A stretch of 64,000 nucleotides of DNA from Wurfbainia villosa (lineage: Eukaryota; Streptophyta; Magnoliopsida; Zingiberales; Zingiberaceae). Shown here piece after piece: positions 44,023 through 56,472 of the stretch; position 1 is the first letter of the stretch, and each line of letters begins with the position of its first letter. The stretch lies in contig JAKLTH010000227.1 of the NCBI GenBank assembly GCA_025175895.1, forward strand, positions 661,501 to 725,500, in the 5' to 3' direction. The notes beneath the pieces were generated by a model. That model had not been told where the DNA came from and did no database searches. It was given only the letters and a program-made list of their open reading frames with translations. Made by a program: the position numbers and the translations under genes.

Positions 44023-46659
44023 TGGGATCGCTGCTCGAGCGGATACTGGGGAGCCAGGAGGATGCCAACCTTGACCTTAGCATATAAAAACTATAGAATC
44101 GATTTGATCGCAGAGAGGTGCATAGATAGGGAGGAGGTTCTTGTCTTCTTCCTTTTATCTTCTATGATATTATTCTTGCGATCGCTGCTGCAGTCGTCGT
44201 CCTAACTACGATAACCCCACTCCCTATGCCACAAAGCTAGCTAGCTACTCGGAGAAAAAGGACTCGGGCTTTATGCCCTGCGTGCATTTGACCACAAATG
44301 GTGAATAATTAATAATGATTTTCTATTTGGAGATCCAGAATCTCAGATTACGTACAATAATGGCTACTGGAGACTGGCCTGTGGATTTGTTTAAGATATC
44401 GTAAATATTACACTTTTGCAGCAGTAGAGTCTTTCATTGGTCCTTGTGAAAAGAATTTCCCTTGGGAATTGCTTCGGCTCCATTTTCTCTCTTTTTCCTT
44501 TTCCCATGCCTCTTCTCCTGGTTCTGACTGTTTCTTTCTACTCTTCCTCCTCCCTCTCCCAGGAGGAGGACTACCCTAACCTGATAGTCTGATACAGGTT
44601 AACCCTCCACTCTCCATCTCTCTCTCTCTCTCTCTGCTACTCTGCTCTACTCCTCTGCTCTGCTCTGCTCTGCTCTGACTAATACTGCCAACCTAACTAA
44701 ATGCGTGCTTCCTTCTCTTCTCCTGCCATGCCATAATTTACGGGCGCGATTCTGGCCGAATTTTTTCATTATTGTGGGGTGGGGTAGTACCCTGGCTCGT
44801 CGTCAAGTTAATGTAGCAGCTGCAGATATCAATAACATCGATGTGATTACGCTCGCTTTTGGCGAGCCTGCGGCATGTGCTTCTGAGACTTAGACCGCGG
44901 TAGGAACTGCCCACCCGAGCAAGCGCCGTGAATGGATGGATGCTTATAGTCCCCGACTCTCTTTTTTCCTTTCTGCCCTACTGCCGATCTTCTCCTCCAT
45001 TTCACATCTCCTATTTTACTTTCTTTTTCTTCTTCTTCTTCTTCTTCTTCTTCTTTTTTAATGCGAAAGGAAGCATGTCGATCTTGGCTGGTTTCTGGAA
45101 TTTGACAATAGTTTTTCAGGCTTTTATGGACTGAGTGAGTTTGTTCTCTCTTTTTTTTTTTTCCCCTAGGAAATTAACACAGCAGAAATCAAAAGAGAGG
45201 ACCATCGATTTAATTTCGATTATCATGAAAGGGACGTTTCATCATCCTCTGCCATCGATTTCACTGAAGCTGTTTATCGATCCTTGCTAGAGTAAGACAA
45301 AAATTACTGTATTTAATGGAAAATCTATAAATGTAAACTATCTCTTTGATAATAATCGAGATAAGCGTAAGCTCTTAGCTTGGCTGAAAAATGGCCACTT
45401 TCTTTATGCATCGCATGGTTGCCTTTTCCACGTCAAAACTCTACGGACCCCCGAATCTTTTATGCATATTTCACGTCGATTCTTCATTTATTCGAGAAAA
45501 AAAGGGACGCTTTACAAAAAAACAAGCAAAGAGCCTAACCGCGTGCCACACTGGAACAGTAAGGTAAGGTTCACCCCTGCCCTGCTCTTGTCCTGTCCTC
45601 CTCCGCCATGGCCAGGCTCTGCGCGAGTAATTGACTAGCAAACACACAATTTTACTACTTATTTTCCCCTGATTTGGATTTACTTCGTGGTAAGTCTTCT
45701 CGGGTCCAAGAGCGCATTTATGAGGAGGCTCAGAGGCGAGATGCTGACTGGAAAACTTGAAGGTTATGGAATCGGGTCCGCCTTGCACTTAATGGACTTT
45801 AAAGCCTTCATATTCCACTCGATTAAAGATCGACTTCTGGCCCTGCCTTGCTAACAACTCTCACCCCTCTGCCATAAACCATCTGGCTGTCTTGTGTTTG
45901 TTCTGTTTTTTATTTGCGAATGGGCACCAGAACAGTAAACGTCAGCGTTGCCGTTTGTCCACGCTTGTGAGCGTTGCCCAACTCGCGAGCCCAAGCCCAA
46001 AACGAGCTTCCTATGTATTATTTTAGTTGAGGGCCTGAGTCTGTAACTGTTGGATGAACATAATCACAACTAAATTTAAAGGTATTCTTTTATAAATTCA
46101 ATTATAGAGAATTAAAATTTATGTTCGTCATCAATTTCCAATATAATTGTCTACTAGTGAACAATTAAGTAGGAATCTCGAGATAGAATTATGCCATTTA
46201 ATGGTTTCCATATTAGAGACAGAGAAACAAAAAAAAAGTTCTAGCTAGGAAGAATTCTGAGTCTTAAATATAAAATAATTAAATAAATAGATGAGATATA
46301 TAGGAAGACTTGTGTAGTTAGTTGCAATTAAGTCATTCTGATCTGATATTGGCTCGTGTTGCAGGGAGTACCTTCCCTTTCCTCCTTCCTTCGGCCTATT
46401 GCCTGCTCTGTGCCCATTGGAATGGCAGACCCAAAACCACTCGCGCCCCTTGGATCGCCCTATTTGCTTAAACAAACCACAATTTGCAGACATTGACAGG
46501 CAAATGGCAATTAACTAATTCAATTAGTCCCCGATGTCAATTTATATAATTGCTAAAGTCGCACCAAATCAGTTCTTTTCGCTGTGTGGGGCTATATTAA
46601 TTAGCATCCCCCTCGGCTTCTCCCCCAGATAAAGACCAAAGTCTTCCCTGGCCTCCGCC
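44023..46659. other. MIR390 promoter and PYL upstream region
   Basis: It holds (TC)n and (TCTGC)n tracts (about 44608-44676), a (CTT)n tract (about 45026-45055), and mixed DNA without a supported gene. The last few hundred bases before 46660 are the probable PYL promoter. Confidence 0.6.
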
Positions 46660-47277
46660 ATGCCCCACACCTCCCCCTCGCTCCATCGCATCGCAAGCAG
46701 CGCCGGCAACGGCAAGTCCCACTCCTTCGGCGTCGACGGGGCCGGCCACGCCCTCCCGTGCTTCGCCTCCCGGTACCACCACCACTCCATGGGGGCCCAC
46801 CAGTGCAGCTCCGCACTGGTCCAGCGCGTCGCCGCGCCGGTGGCCGACGTCTGGTCCGTCGTCCGCCGCTTCGACCAGCCGCAGGCCTACAAGCACTTCG
46901 TGAAGAGCTGTCACGTGATCGACGGCGACGGCGCCGTCGGCACGCTGCGGGAGGTGCGCCTCGTCTCCGGGCTCCCCGCCGCCACCAGCCGCGAGCGGCT
47001 GGAAATCCTCGACGACGAGCGGCACGTGCTCAGCTTCCGGATCGTCGGCGGCGAGCACCGCCTCGCCAACTACCGCTCCGTGACCACGCTCCACCCGGGC
47101 GAAGGCGACGGCGAGGACGCGGGCACGGTGGTGGTGGAGTCCTACGTCGTGGACGTGCCGCCGGGGAACACCACAGACGACACGCGCATCTTCGTCGACA
47201 CCATCGTCCGCTGCAACCTCCAGTCGCTGGCCCGCACCGCCGAGAACAGCCTCAAATCACGTGGGAAGAAGCATTGA
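46660..47277 (+). CDS. PYR/PYL/RCAR abscisic acid receptor, PYL4/5/6 type
   Basis: Intronless, 205 residues, START-like (Bet v 1) fold. The ABA-carboxylate lysine is K82 (FVKSC). The gate loop is SGLPA (104-108), with ATSRERLEILDDERHV following. The latch is HRL (133-135) in GGEHRLANY. The C-terminal helix is FVDTIVRCNLQSLARTAE. ABA-bound receptors inhibit clade A PP2C phosphatases and so release SnRK2 kinases. The variable N-terminal extension and lack of introns fit the PYL4-6 subgroup, which is mostly monomeric. All visible ligand-pocket motifs are intact. The coding region is very GC-rich, as is common for intronless monocot genes. The first ATG is used; MGAHQ at residue 44 is a possible shorter start. 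Confidence 0.95.
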   Translation: MPHTSPSLHRIASSAGNGKSHSFGVDGAGHALPCFASRYHHHSMGAHQCSSALVQRVAAPVADVWSVVRRFDQPQAYKHFVKSCHVIDGDGAVGTLREVRLVSGLPAATSRERLEILDDERHVLSFRIVGGEHRLANYRSVTTLHPGEGDGEDAGTVVVESYVVDVPPGNTTDDTRIFVDTIVRCNLQSLARTAENSLKSRGKKH

Positions 47278-48877
47278 CTCGAGCAACCTCATCGATTCAA
47301 ATCGAAGCTAATTGATTAAATTGTCAATTAATTCGCATCCGGCATCTCCCCATTTTTGTTGCTCGTGTTAATTCTCTTCTACCTAAAATTCTTTTCCTTT
47401 TAATTAACACCTTTGTGAATGACGTACGACGATCCTAATTAGTTTGTTCATATGGACTCGATATCGAACTGCCCTTGTGCTTTTAATTTTCAATCTATAA
47501 ATTAAATCCGGCTCACACGTTTGCTAAAAGCAACGCAGAGATTGATCGATACCGCGGATTAAATATATAGTATTAACAATAGATTTAACACGTAATTATG
47601 AAGAAAAATAGTGGAGGAAGCTTGAAACATCATCATCACACGAATTAATGTAGATGATAGCAAATCCAGGATATGATATTATTAATTAGATTAATTAGTA
47701 GAGGTACATTGTCTGCCTTTATTTCTGCAGATGCACGCATCAGCCAAGGATGTCGTGCAATGCCAGGGCATGGGATGTCGTGCAATGCCAGTGCATGAAC
47801 CTCTGCCGTGCCGCTTGAATTATCCGTCATATATTGTGTGCGTTGTTGTCTACGTTCATCGTTTCTTTGAATTCTATATGAATATACACTGAGAAAAAGA
47901 ATGACAAGTTGAGCCACTCGGGTAATTAATGACACTTTTAGTCATAAATTTTTCAAGTATTTTGTCAGATAATCTAGGTTCTTTTAACTCATGTTGTATA
48001 ATTAGCAAAAGTTATTAAGATAATTCTATTATTTCTTTCTAGAAACTCAAGTCTTTTTCATTTTAATTTACAAGTTGATCCATATATATATACTATTCAA
48101 TGGTTCACCTAGTAATTAACTAATGCATTTTACCAAGCTCATGCAAAGACTATGAAAATGGAGTGACGAGTTGGCACGTCATTAACATAATGACAACGTC
48201 ATGCATGAAATCATGCAAATTAAATTGGAAGCTAGCTTGCTAGCTCTTAATTAAATCTAAGGGTCCTCATGAATTAAATCAATTAGTCATCGAGTATATA
48301 ATTACCAAATTTAAGTCTCTTAATTATCACCTAAAATCATAGACTTATAATTTAATTTGTGATATTTGCAAGTTGGACTCCCTGATTAATGAGTTTTAGG
48401 GGTAAATTAATTGTACGTAAAGAGCAAATTTATTTTTCGTCGTAAGGAAAAGACAGAGAGAGAAAAAAATCTGCAAATTAACTAAACGAAATTAATCTTC
48501 CTGTCTATTTTATACAATTATCAATTTATTAAAAAAAACAATGATATATGATCAGATCGAATTAGATAGAGCAAGTGCATGTACGGTGCTACTCCAGCCA
48601 TCGTATTATATATATTCCATCGTATCTTTTGTCCGATTTCATTCAGTGGCGAAGGGCACCACCAACTCGTGAAATAAAATAAACAGGCGTGCAATAGAAT
48701 AAATGAAGTCGAATACTGAACATTCTCATCGATTTAAAAATCCGTCATGCAAAGCGATCATAATAAAAATATGCTCACCGTGCAAGTTGTGGACTTGTCA
48801 CTTGTGGTGTTGTTGCCTTATCCCCTCCACATCTGCACCGCTTGCATGCGGTGGAAATGTTTGCATTGGCAAATAAA

Positions 48878-49158
48878 ACGAGTTTGGCACACGGAAATTT
48901 TTTTTATTTTTTATTTTTTATTTTTATTTTTTTGGAAAAATAAGAAAATATGTTTAATTGATATTTTTCATCTCTGTTTTTCAGAAAATAAAGAAGTATT
49001 TTCTTATTATTTAAAAAGATAAAAAAAAATATTTTCTGTTTTTATTTTCGTTTTCTAAAAAATAAAAAAGTATTTTTTAGAAAATTAAAAAAATATTTAA
49101 AAAATCATTTTCTATTTTTAAAAAATAAAAATTTCACTGTGAATCAAACGCTTCCTAA
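48878..49158. repeat. AT-rich MITE, copy A
   Basis: Long TTTTTATTTT and AAAAATAAAA runs with AAATAAGAAAATATGTTTAATTG inside. The right end GTGAATCAAACGCTTCC resembles the right end of copy B (GTTAATCAAACACGCCC), and the left end ACGAGTTTGGCACACGG is a degraded inverse. The two copies share the block order. Confidence 0.6.
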
Positions 49159-49624
49159 CTTTTCATTATACTAATTTTATTACACAAATGTAATCACTGA
49201 CCCAAATGATAATAGAAAAATTATATAATTGTCTATCACTACTGCTAGAAAAGTTGATGAAATATTAACGACGATATTAAATATTACTGTCGTTAATTAT
49301 TGGTGGTTCCGATCCACAATGAATGATTGAATTTATTATCCACGGTTGTATATACATTAACGATAATATTTTATTCTATCGTTATTTTTATTATCAACGA
49401 TTATAATTTTTTTCGATCATTAATATCATACTTTTACCGATAAAATTTTCTCTCATTGTTATTGCAAAACTTTCAACGACTTATTGAGAAAAAAATTCTA
49501 ATATATATATACGTGCAGACTCGGTGTCGCAAGTGATAGATTTCAACCATTTGCATGCAAATGCAAAAAAATAACATATAACATTTGATCATCTTTATTC
49601 CTTATAATTTATCACCATCAATGT

Positions 49625-50590
49625 GTATGTGTAAGATCGAGATACGCTAGAGGGAGATGAATAACGTATTAAAAACTTTTCTTTTCGTTTAAAAACCTTT
49701 GCAACGGAAATCAAAACCAAGACAGAGAATAATAAAACGTGTTTTATTGTACTCGGTTGATAGTCTTAGCCTACTAATCCAAAGTCTTATGATCCTCGAT
49801 CGTTTTGATAGGACAATTCACTAAGCAATCTCTTCCTTGTTGGAAGTAAGAGATATGACGATTTCAAAGATGAAGCAGTATGTAACAACTTTATTGGTCC
49901 TTATATAAATTAAGTATAAGAAGTAAGCGAATTAAAATGATACCGACAAGTAAATGAGCTTAACGACGAATCATGGTTAGAGTAGCATTGTAGTACGAAG
50001 AATCACGATAGGAGAGCAAAAGCACTTAGGAGCATTAGATTGATTGCTAAGGTTTGTGTTCACCCTTCATTTTATAAACTTTCTTAAGCCTTGAAATGAT
50101 CAATTTTGTCCAGATCCAGATATGAATCCTACTTATCCGGAAATCTTATCCTGACGTGACGACTTGGCTCTTGAACGCACGCACCAGTCGACTGCTCTTA
50201 TTGACAATCAACTGGACCAGTTAACTACCAATTTCTTTCAGTCAACTGTTGTACTTGAGTTTCCATCCAATCACCTACATCACAAGATCAATGCAAAGTA
50301 TACAACAAAATAATCATGACAGTCCTTTGACCGTCCAATCTCGACTTTGGCATCCTCCGAAAGTTTTAGTCGGATCGACGTCTAATATTGTTCCCATACA
50401 AAGGATGTGTCCTTACCATTGCTCTTCACATGGAGCTTACATTACCTTACCTTTTGGGGCTTTGTCTTGATGCTTAACATTTAATCTTTAACCACCATTC
50501 CTCTTGGTGTCTTTGAGCTTAACTAAGACCTGAACACTTAATATTTGTCATTATCAAAATTCACATTCGATTATTTGGTACCCTTACACC
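49625..50590. mobile_element. Probable LTR-retrotransposon remnant
   Basis: It contains GATCGAGATACGCTAGAGGG, AACGGAAATCAAAACC, and CAGTCGACTGC with CAACTGGACCAGTTAAC, a style of sequence common in LTRs of plant retrotransposons. No coding domain, paired LTR or primer-binding site was found, so the call is tentative. Confidence 0.3.
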
Positions 50591-53500
50591 AATAGTATGA
50601 ACTTGTGTATTTTTTTTTTCCCGGGGCTAATTCAATTGGTAAGTACAAAGTGACAACACTTAAGTAGGTAGGAGTCAATTTTCGGAGAGGTTATGATTTT
50701 AGGCTATCGACGGACCCTCTCCTTTACATTTGTCATCTGGATCATGATTTAAGAGCTACTAATGTGACGATTCTATTTTTTTTTTTTTTGTCTAACTTCA
50801 TTTTATCAATGTTAATTCTTGATCTAGGGAGTCCCGAAGATGCAATTGATATCTATTTGCAATGGTTGATTAATGAATTGAGTGAGTTGTTGATGGATGA
50901 ATTGAATGAGTTGTAGTATATTGGAGCAGAAACATGTAATACATCGATTTTTTTTTTTAATTTACTTTACATTCTTCTTTATTGTGACCAATTAATTAAT
51001 AACTTTCTGACATACGTAAATTTAGCTGCATAGAGTACAAAAGAAAAGTTAGTATGTCAGTATGTCCTTATTGTAATAAGGATAAGATTGATAAATTATG
51101 GTAAAAAGTGTTACATGAGTTATTTGTAAAAGTTGGAAATCTGTTCAACTAACAGTCTCCTGTCATCCATTCTAGAGCACTGACGAGAGGGAGATAAATT
51201 ACGGAGGATAAAGTTCCTTGACACAGTGGCAAGACAGAGAAGGTTCCATCTGAAACCAGAGGGAATTTTAGATCACTCATTCGAAATCAAATTCTGTCCA
51301 TTATATAAGCAACTTCCTGTCTTACCATCGCGTCATCTCTGTGAAAACATATTACATGAGTTACCGATATTATCTTCTATTGAACTACAAATGACGCAAG
51401 GATAAAGATACTTTTGATGTACAATTGAAATGAGATTATCAACTAAATCATTTTCAGAAAAAGATATTTTAATTCAAGTTTAGGATTTGAAAGACATAAT
51501 CTGATAAAAATATCTCCTGATAAACAGGATGATAATTAGAATAAGAAGAGTTTTTCAAAGATTGGATAAATAAGATTAGGATTGTTGACATCATAATATT
51601 TTTTTTAAGTGAAATTTTTTAAATTATTCTTATTTCATTTTTTTAAGTTATAAGTTACTTTTAAATTTAAATGTCTATTTTTTTATAAAATTATATTAAT
51701 ATTAATATAATTACAAAAAATAAACAAACACAATGCAACCCTGAAATCTACGTTGCATCGAGATGGCAAGTTTTTTATGCAATTGACATATGAAATGGTA
51801 TAATATATTATAAGAAATTTATTCATTTAGACATAAACTTATTTTATTTAATATTTATAGCTAGGGAGAAAAAGATGGACAATTTGTATCTTGTTGATCT
51901 TGGTTGAACGAAAAAAATACTTGAGTATATAATGTTCTGTTTCATTTTTTTACCTGATATTTGATATATCATAGATTTAAAAATCATTTACTTTATTCGG
52001 GATGAGATTTGTGAGATTGTTTGAGAAGATTTTTTCTTGTCCAATCGAATCGATTTGTTGAGAAATATTTTGGACTTTAACAGTATAATTATGTTTTTTG
52101 TGAAAGAACCAATTGTTTTCGGAGCCGGATCCGGGGGAGGGTTGATGAAGTTTTGCCCACGGTCCAAAATTTGATCTTTCACAAAAAAAAAAAAGAGTTC
52201 AAATTTTATAAAAGTATAAATTTTCATCTTTAAAAGATCATTTTTTATTGTTTCGCATATGGTCCATTAAAATTTTTATCATTTCAAGATGGACACTTTA
52301 TTTCAAAACAAAAACTTCATTATGAGAATGTTACACTACATAATAAAAAAATAATATAGAATCTAAATTTAAAACTTTTAAGAGTTGATGTTTAAGAATT
52401 TATCATTTAATGTGCAAGTGACTATATCAACTTCAAATACTATTGAAAAATAAATTAGTTACTTTAAAAAATTTATTATTTTTCGTCTATTATTTGATAA
52501 TTAGAATGAATAGTTTGGTTCATTTTAAGTTATCAATATTCTATAGACACATATATTGACATTGACTGATATTTTTTAAAATTATTATTTTTTACTTATT
52601 AAATATATTATTATAATATTAGACAACTATTATTATAGAATTAGAAGATTATTGAAATGTTAATAAATCTTATCTTTCACAATTAACATCAATGTCTTCA
52701 GTGGAATAAGTGTTTTGTAATGAAATTAAGGGAACCTCCAGCTTTGACTTATGAATAGAGATCTCATTGTCAATTAAACCGAAGGTTAATATTTCAAGAT
52801 ATATAAAAATTTTCAATTTATAATAGGAATTTAATTCGTGCATATTATTCTGTATACCGCTGAAATTTTTAAAAGATATGAAACTATAGTACAAATAAAT
52901 TGATCCAATAAATTGAATTTAGCTACGAACTGTTTGTTTTTAACGTTGTTTAATATTTACTATTCATTTTTTCTTATTCTTATTATTATTTTTCTTGTCA
53001 GTTGAAAATAAATTATAGATATAATATTTTATATATCAAAATTTCTATTTTTTGTTTAAGATTTTATTGTGATACTATTTTTTTTACAACGGTCAACGTT
53101 GTTTAATTTATATATTAGGGATGCATTAGTATACAATGAACTCTTCATTATCTTATATCAAATGTGATTGTATAATAAATGAAAAATATACAATATTTTT
53201 GATGCGATAAGTATGAGACATCATCTCAATCGTCTATCTGATAGAAATACATAATAAATAGAAAATGTACAGTATTTCTCTCCGACAAAAGATTTCACCA
53301 TCGATCATAATCTGTACTATAGTCCAACTCTTTAATTCGTCAAGATTACCGCCGACATTTCTTTGGCCGAATCGCAATCGAATTGCGTTTGGAATCCAAT
53401 CAGCAACAACAGTGATTTATTTGTATGATGAAAAAAAACTATGTATTTTTCATTATTACGTATCACTTATGGATGCATAAAAAGTAGACGATCAAGATAA

Positions 53501-54292
53501 TATTTCCACGTGTAAATAAACAAAAAGAGCAAATTGTACCATTGGGTTGGTCCTGCTACGATCCAAGCCGATGGCAAAATGGCCTGACGCAGCGAATCAA
53601 TGGGCAAGGTACAGTGGGGCCTGTTAATGACTCACGCTTTGTTCGATAACTCTGCTTAATTCCTTCGGCATTTGTACACGACGAAACTGACTCCAGTGCT
53701 GCCTGACTGCAGTTTTTACTCGTCTTTAATGCAAGAGCTGAAGCGGAGCTTTAGCGACAGATCGAGCAGCAAGAGCTAGCCACACGCTGCTTTGATTTCA
53801 TTTTCCCCGCTGAATGTGAATAGGAGGATCGAGACGAGTCAGTGATCCACCCGCACGAATTGGCGTCCATTTCGCTCGAGCCCGACGATCGTCGTAAACC
53901 AGGTCGATCGATCTCCCCGGACAACAACACTGCACGTTGGAGACGACGATGGATCGCTCCCTGTAATTACCACACATGATATGATATGACTTGAGATATA
54001 CTCACTGCTGCCTGCTCAGTGGGACCAATCTAACGCTGCATGCTGATGGCCGTATATAGAATATAATTAATATATCTCTTTTATTTTGAAATTGAATGGG
54101 GGACAACCAAGGTGCATGCTTCAAACCCGTACAATAATTGAGGAGGATCGTAATCACTATATATTAAATGGAAGGCCAATGCCTCTGGTGAGTTGATATC
54201 TTTCCCTTGATTCTTCCTAAATCCTAGTGGGAATAGCCTACGCCATTATTGGCCTCTTTGTCTACCTCCCATTCCTCTCACTTGTGTCCACG

Positions 54293-54327
<35 letters not shown>

Positions 54328-55194
54328 TAAATCCAAAACATATGACAACGATGAGTAGGAAACAGTAATAAAAGATAATTTACTCGTAGGAAATTGATTA
54401 ATTAATTAGTAGTAAATTAAGGAATCAGTTGATTAGTATATAGTGTGGTTTCCTCGATCATCAAAAGGACAGACAAATAATAATAAAATTTAAACTATTG
54501 GATATATAGGGATCCACCGAGCTTACAATGAGATTGGCCTAGCTGGCGCATTTAGATATCTATATAGCTGCTGAGACAAATGGAAGAGGACAATACGATC
54601 AGATTCTCGATCGATATATATATATATATATATATAATATCAGGTAATGTAAATCGACAGGTATGTGAGGAATTGGATTGCAAAGCGCAGTGTATTATTG
54701 CACTTGAAAATGTTGATAAATTAAGGCCAAAAAAATGCTATACTTCTTTAATTTGTTAAATTTTAGTTTACTAGGAGACGAGTTTGTCATATTCCAATTA
54801 AATACCCTTAATGCTATATTGCAGCGCTTATGTTTCGACTAAATATCGTTTATGTCTCAGTTAAATTAAAGGTACTGATTGCCTAACATTCTAAAAATTT
54901 CAGCACTAATTATATGACATTACTAAATTTTGTATTTCCCACTGAAAACATTAATCCTTCAGGTTGGAAATAGAATCTCTCATGAGAAACGAAATATTCA
55001 GGTACCAAAAAATAATTTAAATTATCATCATTAACAATTAATAATATTCACGACTATTTGGACCTAGTATAGGGACCTTATCTCATTATAATGACACTGC
55101 ATGAATGCGTAAATAGAAAGTACTTAATTTGCTAAGATCGAGCACTAGATTTCGAACATTAGGAGAAAAATCTACCAGATCACACACACACACA

Positions 55195-55245
<51 letters not shown>

Positions 55246-55842
55246 CATTAATAGTATTTTGTTTAAAAACGATGCATGGGAGATCTACTAGTTATGCCTA
55301 CATACGTGCATGCATGTATAATTTTACATAATATATATGATTTTTAAGTGTACTTAATTTTCAATATATTAAATATATTAGAATATTTTTGATGATTGAA
55401 TTCAGCTTCATTTCAATTTAATTATAATCGAAATAACGTAGAACACAAATTAACTTGACTCGGGAAGAAAAAATGACATAATGGGAACAATTCAATGATC
55501 AGTCAGTTTCTTGCTTCAAGAAGAGACAAAGAAAAAAAATGGAAAAAAATTATGAAAGTGAAATATAGGCCTGTCGTAAATAAACGTCTTGTTTTTTGCA
55601 TTCTAGTTTTCATTATTGCAGCTTCATTTCTCATGAAAATTAAAGAATTGAAGATTCTATATGTATATATCGTGCATATCATCCATGTTCATGATATCTT
55701 CAAAAGCATGATTAATCAAAACTAATAGAAGCAACAGGGGTAAAAAGGAACAGAAACTAAGGAAATAAGGAAACAACAACAGATTAATACTTGCTTCGAC
55801 GATCAAGTCGGAAAAATTAATTTAAGTAGATCGATTAACTAA

Positions 55843-56472
55843 TTAACAAGACCCACCGGGCGGAACATCACCGGCGCTTCTCTCCGTGGCGCCAATACTC
55901 ATTGCCGGGGCAGACGACAGTGAGGACGAGGAGGAAGCTGGAGCCTCGGCCTCCGACGCCATCCGCTTCCTCTTCTTCTTCTCGTAGGTGATCCCCCGTG
56001 CCTTGGCCTGGCTCTCGCGGACTTCCCGCAGGTACACGCGAACGGCGGGTGCGGCGAAGGGGTTCGCCTCGGACTGGCCGCCGCTCTCCTCGAAGGCTGC
56101 CCGGAGGCGTCCGATGAGGGAGTCGAGGGAGCCCCAGGCCTGGCGGAGCGGGCAGGAGCAGCGGGCGCATGGGTCGGGGCTGCCGAAGAAGCCGCAGCCG
56201 GCCACGTGGACCTTGGTCTTCCCGAACTGGTCGAGGTAGCGCAGGAACTCGATGACGTGGGCGCTGCCGCACGTCCCCAGGGCCAACGGCGGCCGCAGGT
56301 TCCGAAGGTACTGCAGGAAGGTCTGCCAGTCCCGGCGCTTCTGCGACTCGTAGCGGCTGGGCAGCGAGGGGGCGGCGAGGCGAGCGTCCGCCGCCTGGGC
56401 GGGGGAGGAGCCATGGCTCTCCTGCGCGGGTAACGGGTCGGTCTCCGTGTCCGGGGAGATGGGACGATCCAT
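55843..56472 (-). CDS. ALOG domain protein (LSH / G1-like family)
   Basis: Intronless, 209 residues. The ALOG domain spans about 38-165: SRYESQKRRDWQTFLQYLRN, LGTCGSAHVIEFLRYLDQFG, and a zinc-ribbon insert with H89, C93, C105 and C107. PLRQAWGSLDSLIGRLRAAF, NPFAAPAVRVYLREVR and ARGITYEKKKRKR follow. The last motif holds the nuclear signal KKKRKR (about 165-170). ALOG proteins are plant-specific nuclear factors that derive from the DNA-binding domain of a retroelement recombinase. They act in meristem maturation, organ boundaries and floral organ identity (for example LSH1, rice G1, tomato TMF). The tail is Ser-rich. Subgroup is not resolved. Confidence 0.95.
   Translation of the reverse strand: MDRPISPDTETDPLPAQESHGSSPAQAADARLAAPSLPSRYESQKRRDWQTFLQYLRNLRPPLALGTCGSAHVIEFLRYLDQFGKTKVHVAGCGFFGSPDPCARCSCPLRQAWGSLDSLIGRLRAAFEESGGQSEANPFAAPAVRVYLREVRESQAKARGITYEKKKRKRMASEAEAPASSSSSLSSAPAMSIGATERSAGDVPPGGSC

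Larger units (their letters stand above)
47278..55842. other. Long gene-poor, repeat-rich intergenic stretch
   Basis: No gene is supported across about 8.5 kb. Contents: a 26-base tandem duplication (about 47745-47797), a TTAACGGA-type MITE copy (48878-49158), a possible CACTA-like end at about 49240, an LTR-retrotransposon remnant (about 49625-50590), a SINE-like segment at about 50620-50790, and (TA)n tracts at about 54294-54322, 54617-54636 and 55199-55242. About 53540-53960 is less AT-rich and could be promoter or old gene DNA, but no product is recognised. Confidence 0.6.

Noticed and set aside
46597..47094. 165-codon minus-strand frame over the PYL gene
   Set aside because: A shadow of the GC-rich PYL coding region; the plus strand has all the receptor motifs.
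47741..47761. A miR169-like 21-mer (CAGCCAAGGATG ...)
   Set aside because: The 5' twelve bases match but several later ones do not, no star strand lies within reach, and the site overlaps a local 26-base tandem repeat.
49240..49500. Possible CACTA transposon end (CACTACTGCTAGAAAA)
   Set aside because: Only one end is visible; no matching inverted end or 3-bp duplication was found.
53540..53960. Less AT-rich patch that might be a gene
   Set aside because: No open frame with a recognisable product on either strand; at most old promoter or gene debris.
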